NCBI GenBank assembly: GCA_904420445.1
Contig: CAJFVJ010000001.1
Coordinates: 705,266 to 769,265 of the forward strand
Length of the DNA: 64,000 bases
From: Candidatus Adamsella avium
Lineage (GTDB): Bacteria > Cyanobacteriota > Vampirovibrionia > Gastranaerophilales > CAJFVJ01
Direction: 5' to 3'
Shown: one piece after another, positions 59,638-64,000 of the stretch
How positions within the stretch are numbered: the first letter of the stretch is position 1
Layout: each line of letters opens with the position of its first letter
Position numbers and translations under genes: made by a program
The notes under the pieces: model-generated
Databases searched by the model: none
Told to the model about the DNA's origin: nothing
What the model saw: only the letters and a program-made list of their open reading frames with translations

Positions 59638-60516
59638 TTAAGCCATTAATAATTTGGAAGTTTGTTTGATCACAACATCATCGACCTCAGCTTTGCCATT
59701 AAATTTAGCAATGCTAATGCTGTGAGAAATTAAGTGTTCTAATCTTCTTGTATTACCATCAGAATAAAAAAGATATTTCTCTGCTAGTTTTACGTTCTGT
59801 CCAATTGACTCAAGAATTTTAATTACATCTTGAATTAAAATTTTATCTATAATCTTTGTAAATTTAACTCTTGAATAAAGTTGGTCATATTGATTGTTGT
59901 AGCCCTTAAGGTTTTCTAATAAAATTCCTCTGCCTACCAATAAAATTCCAACACCTGTTTTATCGTGAATTCTTCTTGTAATTTCAAGTGCTCTATATGG
60001 TAAATTTTCAGCTTCATCAATAATTAAAAGCCTACCGGATTGATTTAATTTTCTTATTACCTCATCCATTAAGTCATAAACAGAACCTTTACCAGCTAAA
60101 CCTAAACGTCTATGAATTTCTTTAAGTAAAGATTTTGCAGTATAACCTGAATCACTTTCTATAAGAATTGAATCCATAAATTCTTTTGTATATCTTTTGA
60201 CAGCAACAGTTTTACCAAGTCCGGCTTTGCCAACACAAACACCAATTTTCCCTTGGGTATGACAAAGCCTACCTATTTCAGAAATATATTTAACAGTTGA
60301 AATTTCAACATATGGAAGTTCATTGTTGCCTGAACGTTCACGTTCTCTTTGAATAAAATTATTAATAGCATCAGTTATTTTATCGTTTTTACCGTTATAA
60401 TTGCCGTTAATCCACATACTTATAGTCGATTTTGCAATACCTGTGGCTGTTGAAATATATCCAATGCTGTAATTTCTACATTCCATCAGTTCTTTTAATT
60501 CTGTTCTAATATCCAT
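59638..60516 (-). CDS. MuB-like transposition ATPase
   Basis: A 292-residue AAA+ ATPase. An N-terminal helix-turn-helix (about 17-37, G-Y-I-S-T-A-T-G-I-A-K-S-T-I-S-M-W) is followed by Walker A G-K-A-G-L-G-K102-T and Walker B L-L-I-I-D167-E-A-E. MuB binds DNA, selects the target and stimulates MuA. The gene overlaps MuA by 11 bases, the usual A-B order. Confidence 0.9.
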   Translation of the reverse strand: MDIRTELKELMECRNYSIGYISTATGIAKSTISMWINGNYNGKNDKITDAINNFIQRERERSGNNELPYVEISTVKYISEIGRLCHTQGKIGVCVGKAGLGKTVAVKRYTKEFMDSILIESDSGYTAKSLLKEIHRRLGLAGKGSVYDLMDEVIRKLNQSGRLLIIDEAENLPYRALEITRRIHDKTGVGILLVGRGILLENLKGYNNQYDQLYSRVKFTKIIDKILIQDVIKILESIGQNVKLAEKYLFYSDGNTRRLEHLISHSISIAKFNGKAEVDDVVIKQTSKLLMA

Positions 60517-62431
60517 TCACCACTCCTTTTAATTCTTGTTCAAGAATTTTATCAGTTTCATACAGATACAATGGCTTTTCTTCAATCTTTTTATCTTCTA
60601 AGAAAATTGATAAATCTTGTTTGCCAAATTCTTCCATTTCTTTATTTTTTCTAATGGCTTTATCCATATTGGTATTTGCTAATTTAGAAATTTTAGGTTT
60701 TAATTGTTTTTCAGTATTTGCATACACAGTTTTATAATTTTCATATTGTTCTTCAAGAGGACTTTCCATTGTTTGTTTAATATATGATTTAGCAACCTTC
60801 AAATTACGTTTTTTAATTGACATTGCTTCTTTAAATTCTTCTTTGGAAACAGTTTCTGCATGCAGAGCAGCAACAGCTTTTACGGCTGTTATTTTTCCGA
60901 CAAATTCATCATTATCAGCTCTAAATGCCCAAGCTTCTTTATAATTTTGAATATCTCTTCGAAGATAAACTTTTAATCCTGTTTGAGATATCATCCAATC
61001 TGCCCAGTATGTAATACCAAGAGAATTATCTTTGATTCCATTTCTGCCAATGGTGTAAGTTTTAGATGTTCTCATACAAAATAGCTTGAGTGCACTCTGA
61101 GATGTCGTAATTTTCTCTTTAAATTCTTGATAGAAAAGTTCATCCGGACATAAACCCTGTAAATTTTTACCTTGTGAAGGTCTTTTGTTTAGAACATTAA
61201 GGATAAATTTATCAAATATTGATTTAAATTCGTTAAAAGGAATAATTTTACCTGATTTAATTTCATTTATCAATTTTTCAGGTCTTTCAACAACATTACC
61301 TCCCCTATAGCCAATGCAATGTTTTGAAATTAATTCTTTTATTTTTAGAAAATCTCTCTCGATAGGTTTTGTTTGTGCATTATATGGAAGTGCAAAATGT
61401 ACTTGAATATTCAATTCATCTAACATAGATGTTGTTTTAGAAGTGTTTGTTTCAACTTTTATTTTATTTTGTCTTCCTCCTGCGAAATCTTTACAACGAT
61501 AATCTTTTCCATTATCAATAATCACATCTTCAGGAAGTCCAAATTCTTTTGCTGCATAATAAAAAGTTTGAAATATGTGATCTGAATTAGGATGCCCACA
61601 TTGAAGCAACCAACCAAGCCATTTCCCCGATTTATAATCTCGCCAAGCAGTTACCCAAGGGAAAACAATATCACCATCAGGACTCAAGCAAGCAACATCA
61701 ATTTGTGCGTGGTCTGATACCCATACCTTGCCACAAATAATATTAGAATAGTCTCGTTCAATATAATTATTATATTTTCTATTCCACGCAGATTGTCCAT
61801 AACGTGCTAAATAAATACTTTGTTGCGGAATTTCACGTTTTAATTTTCTTTTAAAAGTAGAACAACTTGGAAAATCAGATACCTCAATATTTTTATTCCT
61901 AATTGCATAGCCAAGTGTTAAATCCCAACAACTTTGTAATGAGGGAGCACCTTCCTTTAAGTATAAATTCTTAAAATATTCAAAATCATTGTCATCAATT
62001 ATACTTTTGCCATAATTATTTCCATATTGGGCTAAAAGACCACTTATTCCGCATTGAATATATCGACTTCTCATTCTTATTACAGAAGAATAAGACGTTG
62101 TAAAATCTGGATTATCATTATTCCACTTATTTATAAAGTCTTTTAATTCTTTCCCTCTAATATTTAAGCTTTTTCTTACAATTTTAATATATTTATCAGC
62201 TTGTATTTTAGACCATTTGGGTGCATCTGAATATTTTTTATCGTCTATCTCTGATATTTTTTTTAATTTAATAGAGGAACTATGAATAAAAAATTGTTTA
62301 ACATTATTTTTTAATTGAATTTTATATATAAAATTGCCTTTATAACAACGATTTTTGACAGTTTTAGGTGTAATATGTAATAACTCACATACTTGTTCTA
62401 GTGTAAACCAAGTTTGAGACTTTATTGACAT
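60506..62431 (-). CDS. MuA-like transposase
   Basis: A 641-residue DDE transposase. The N-terminal DNA-binding part has a helix-turn-helix (about 11-29). The integrase core has its acidic residues in D-H-A-Q-I-D (D240 or D245), I-I-D306-N-G-K-D and P-I-E358-R-D-F, and a C-terminal MuB-interacting region follows. It cuts the phage ends and joins them to target DNA in replicative transposition. Length and domain order match Mu A (663 residues). Confidence 0.93.
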   Translation of the reverse strand: MSIKSQTWFTLEQVCELLHITPKTVKNRCYKGNFIYKIQLKNNVKQFFIHSSSIKLKKISEIDDKKYSDAPKWSKIQADKYIKIVRKSLNIRGKELKDFINKWNNDNPDFTTSYSSVIRMRSRYIQCGISGLLAQYGNNYGKSIIDDNDFEYFKNLYLKEGAPSLQSCWDLTLGYAIRNKNIEVSDFPSCSTFKRKLKREIPQQSIYLARYGQSAWNRKYNNYIERDYSNIICGKVWVSDHAQIDVACLSPDGDIVFPWVTAWRDYKSGKWLGWLLQCGHPNSDHIFQTFYYAAKEFGLPEDVIIDNGKDYRCKDFAGGRQNKIKVETNTSKTTSMLDELNIQVHFALPYNAQTKPIERDFLKIKELISKHCIGYRGGNVVERPEKLINEIKSGKIIPFNEFKSIFDKFILNVLNKRPSQGKNLQGLCPDELFYQEFKEKITTSQSALKLFCMRTSKTYTIGRNGIKDNSLGITYWADWMISQTGLKVYLRRDIQNYKEAWAFRADNDEFVGKITAVKAVAALHAETVSKEEFKEAMSIKKRNLKVAKSYIKQTMESPLEEQYENYKTVYANTEKQLKPKISKLANTNMDKAIRKNKEMEEFGKQDLSIFLEDKKIEEKPLYLYETDKILEQELKGVVNGY

Positions 62432-62640
62432 ATTCTACGATACCCCTCAATTTTTATATTGAAAACTTTCTCAATTAGAAAAATGTCACAAGGATAATAA
62501 GTCTTTTCTCCTGATAAATGTTTGCTGATAACGCTATTTGATACATTTAGCATCTTTGCAACTTTTGTTGGTGTTAGATTTAAAAATACTAACAGAATCC
62601 TTAAAATTTTTGATTTGTCATTCTGCTCTTTAATTGTCAT
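62422..62640 (-). CDS. small helix-turn-helix regulator, Ner-like
   Basis: A 72-residue protein with an XRE-like helix-turn-helix: L-T-P-T-K-V-A-K-M-L-N-V-S-N-S-V-I-S-K-H-L-S-G near residues 22-44. It is the first gene of the early operon, directly before and overlapping MuA, the position of Ner in Mu. It should regulate early transcription, perhaps through the palindrome at 62830-62849. Confidence 0.82.
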   Translation of the reverse strand: MTIKEQNDKSKILRILLVFLNLTPTKVAKMLNVSNSVISKHLSGEKTYYPCDIFLIEKVFNIKIEGYRRICQ

Positions 62641-62965
62641 TAAGTTTTCCTTTTCTTGAAATTAGTTACATATATATTTCAAGTTGTGGCTGTTAATCTC
62701 TTTTATTAGGTTATATGGCTAATTTTTGCACGACAAAATAGCCTAACACGGCTTCTCCATCAGGGAAAAATAGCTTATAACTTAATTATATTTGTATAGT
62801 TTTTTTTGAAAATGTCCCCTAAAAAATGGAAGGTCAAATATTTGACCTTTTGAAAAATTAGAACCCAGTAATAATAAGATTTTATTTTTATGCGATTTTG
62901 AAAAATGGTTTCAAAGCAAATAATCAAGAGTATTTTAAAATTAACAAATATTTTATTAAGAAATG
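62641..62965. promoter_or_regulatory. early control region and possible prophage end
   Basis: This 325-base gap is free of genes. It contains a perfect 20-base palindrome (62830-62849) and several A+T-rich stretches that may be -10 boxes for the early operon on the minus strand (TATAACT- and TATAGTT-like sequences at 62774-62803). The left end of the prophage, where MuA should bind, probably lies here, but I could not define the end repeats. No repressor gene lies between the Ner-like gene and the next coding sequence. Confidence 0.45.
62830..62849. promoter_or_regulatory. perfect 20-base palindrome, candidate operator
   Basis: AAGGTCAAAT and ATTTGACCTT abut without a spacer. A dyad of this quality close to the start of the early operon is a good candidate for a dimeric repressor or Ner-like site. 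It lies about 190 bases upstream of the Ner-like start. The right-hand end runs into CTTTTGAAA, also found in the late-promoter boxes at 39356-39428; that may be chance. Confidence 0.5.
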
Positions 62966-63643
62966 TTAAGAAAATAACATTCTATTTATTAGTGAAAATT
63001 CTTCTTCGTAAGACTTTCCGTACTTCCAAATCTCTTCAGCCAAGTGAAGATGAAATTTATTTATAAAAGAACGATTTAAGACTTTTCTATAACTTCTTAG
63101 GTATATATTTTTAATTTCCAGTCGTTCTTGTTCTTTGTGTTTGCGAGCATCCTTATTTACAAGATACTTTTCCGATACATATAAATTATGATTATATAAG
63201 TATAAATAAACTTTCGTATTCATGTAAACTCTCTCTTGGGGGATTTTAGGATATTTATCAAACTGCTTTAATAGTTCTTTGTACTGTCTATCATAAATTA
63301 ATGTTCTTAAATATACATAAAAATTATTCATAGTGTGTTTGGAATATCCAAATAAATCAATCATTTTTAGAACTTCAATATCAGCACAAAAACCTCTAAT
63401 TATATAATCAATATCTTGTTTTTTATGAAAATCAAAAAATAATGGAAGTTTACTTATTTGTTGTTTTTTACAAACTCTTTTATTGTAATAATAACTTCCA
63501 TCACAATATGTGAGCCGTTCTTCTTGAATTAAACCATCAATTATGGGCTTAAGTTCTTCCGAATCAATTTCAGATATTGTCTCAATTTCATCCAACGAGA
63601 ACTTGTTTAAACGTTTGCATAGTTTTAATATTCGTTCTTTCAT
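62966..63643 (-). CDS. unknown 225-residue protein next to a MuB-like ATPase
   Basis: A basic, helical protein. The first 55 residues look like a winged helix (L-D-E-I-E-T-I-S-E-I-D-S-E-E-L-K, then R-L-T-Y-C-D-G-S-Y-Y-Y). A second helical region includes L-F-G-Y-S-K-H-T-M-N-N-F-Y. It overlaps the preceding ATPase gene by 56 bases and probably belongs to the same mobile element, perhaps as a DNA-binding partner in transposition. I do not recognise the family. It is transcribed toward the prophage early region. Confidence 0.6.
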   Translation of the reverse strand: MKERILKLCKRLNKFSLDEIETISEIDSEELKPIIDGLIQEERLTYCDGSYYYNKRVCKKQQISKLPLFFDFHKKQDIDYIIRGFCADIEVLKMIDLFGYSKHTMNNFYVYLRTLIYDRQYKELLKQFDKYPKIPQERVYMNTKVYLYLYNHNLYVSEKYLVNKDARKHKEQERLEIKNIYLRSYRKVLNRSFINKFHLHLAEEIWKYGKSYEEEFSLINRMLFS

Positions 63644-64000
63644 TTAATAATCCTTTCATTGTGTATTCGTCTAATTCTTCAATTTGATTGGTTTTCATTA
63701 ATTTTTCAATTCTATTGATAAGTTTAACTAATTGTCTGAATTGGTTTGTACGAGTCGCAAGGTATTCAATAGCATCATCCTTGAACTTCAAATCCGTTAA
63801 TTCTGTGAGAATTTCTTTAATATCATCTGAATTAAATTTTTCAAATTTCAGCTTTTTATAAATCCGATCCATTAAATGAGGATAACGTGCAAGTTTTTTA
63901 TCTACAGCTCCCATTCCAACAAGAACTACAGGACAACCCGTTTTATCGTGTAAATCTCTTAGGGTTTCAATAATACTTTTATCGATTAAATAATCAACCT
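63588..64000 (-). CDS. second MuB/TniB-like AAA ATPase (partial)
   Basis: The coding frame is open to the right window edge; only the C-terminal 136 or so residues are present. The visible part holds I-I-E-T-L-R-D-L-H-D-K-T-G-C-P-V-V-L-V-G-M-G, the strand after Walker B of MuB/TniB/TnsC-type ATPases, followed by R-Y-P-H-L-M-D-R-I (sensor 2-like Arg) and the C-terminal helical lid. An internal Met at 63914 is not the true start. It is clearly different from the MuB of the prophage. Confidence 0.75.
   Translation of the reverse strand, partial: VDYLIDKSIIETLRDLHDKTGCPVVLVGMGAVDKKLARYPHLMDRIYKKLKFEKFNSDDIKEILTELTDLKFKDDAIEYLATRTNQFRQLVKLINRIEKLMKTNQIEELDEYTMKGLLNERTNIKTMQTFKQVLVG

Noticed and set aside
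1-64000. CRISPR arrays, rRNA and tRNA genes
   Set aside because: No regularly spaced direct repeats and no recognisable stable RNA genes were seen on either strand.

Overview
The window is AT-rich DNA from a bacterium with a Gram-negative-type envelope: it encodes a LolA-like periplasmic carrier, an MMPL exporter and an LpxL-type acyltransferase. I cannot name the lineage from sequence alone; an uncultivated, host-associated AT-rich group is a guess. No tRNA, rRNA or CRISPR array was seen.

Region 1 (1-900) holds two small genes of unknown function, one with an internal duplication and one that appears frameshifted at the left edge.

Region 2 (902-14228) is a complete-looking aryl-polyene-type biosynthetic cluster built as two divergent arms. 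The left arm (mostly minus strand, 902-10564) encodes an LpxL-type acyltransferase, an O-methyltransferase, an MMPL exporter, a LolA-like carrier, a thioesterase, an AMP-ligase fused to a dehydratase, a COG4648-type membrane protein, two acyl carrier proteins, a PlsC-type acyltransferase and a cysteine-less ketosynthase-like chain length factor. A phosphopantetheinyl transferase lies on the opposite strand inside it. The right arm (10662-14228) is KS, dehydratase, FabG-type reductase, KS with overlapping starts and stops. The expected job is to activate a starter acid, extend it by type II PKS/FAS chemistry with retained double bonds, methylate it, and export it to the outer membrane.

Region 3 (14229-17599) holds a hairpin-rich repeat, a kelch-like secreted protein and an opposing gene with a possible PD-(D/E)XK-like core.

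Region 4 (17600-29053) is a plus-strand defence island: an SNF2-type helicase (with an apparent -1 frame extension at an A7 run), a Type III Mod methyltransferase, a YaaC-like protein, a BRO-N protein, Type III Res, and an HNH protein.

Region 5 (about 28998-62640) is a transposable Mu-type prophage with a mosaic virion: Mu-type head, packaging and transposition genes with a P2-type contractile tail. Virion genes are split into two divergent operons that leave a shared 264-base promoter region containing two mirror-image copies of the same late promoter. Dam- and Dcm-type methylases sit between head genes. The late plus operon ends in lysis genes and accessory genes (DUF4417, two MGGRGSGG proteins, DUF4268, four small ORFs). 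Early genes (HTH, MuA, MuB, small membrane protein, GemA, Mor) run on the minus strand. After the Mor gene comes an intrinsic terminator and then an independent two-gene unit ending in a HEPN-like protein, the best candidate for an undescribed defence module.

Region 6 (62641-64000) holds a regulatory gap with a perfect 20-base palindrome and the end of a second MuB/TniB-like ATPase gene followed by a 225-residue protein, suggesting a second transposable element next to the prophage.
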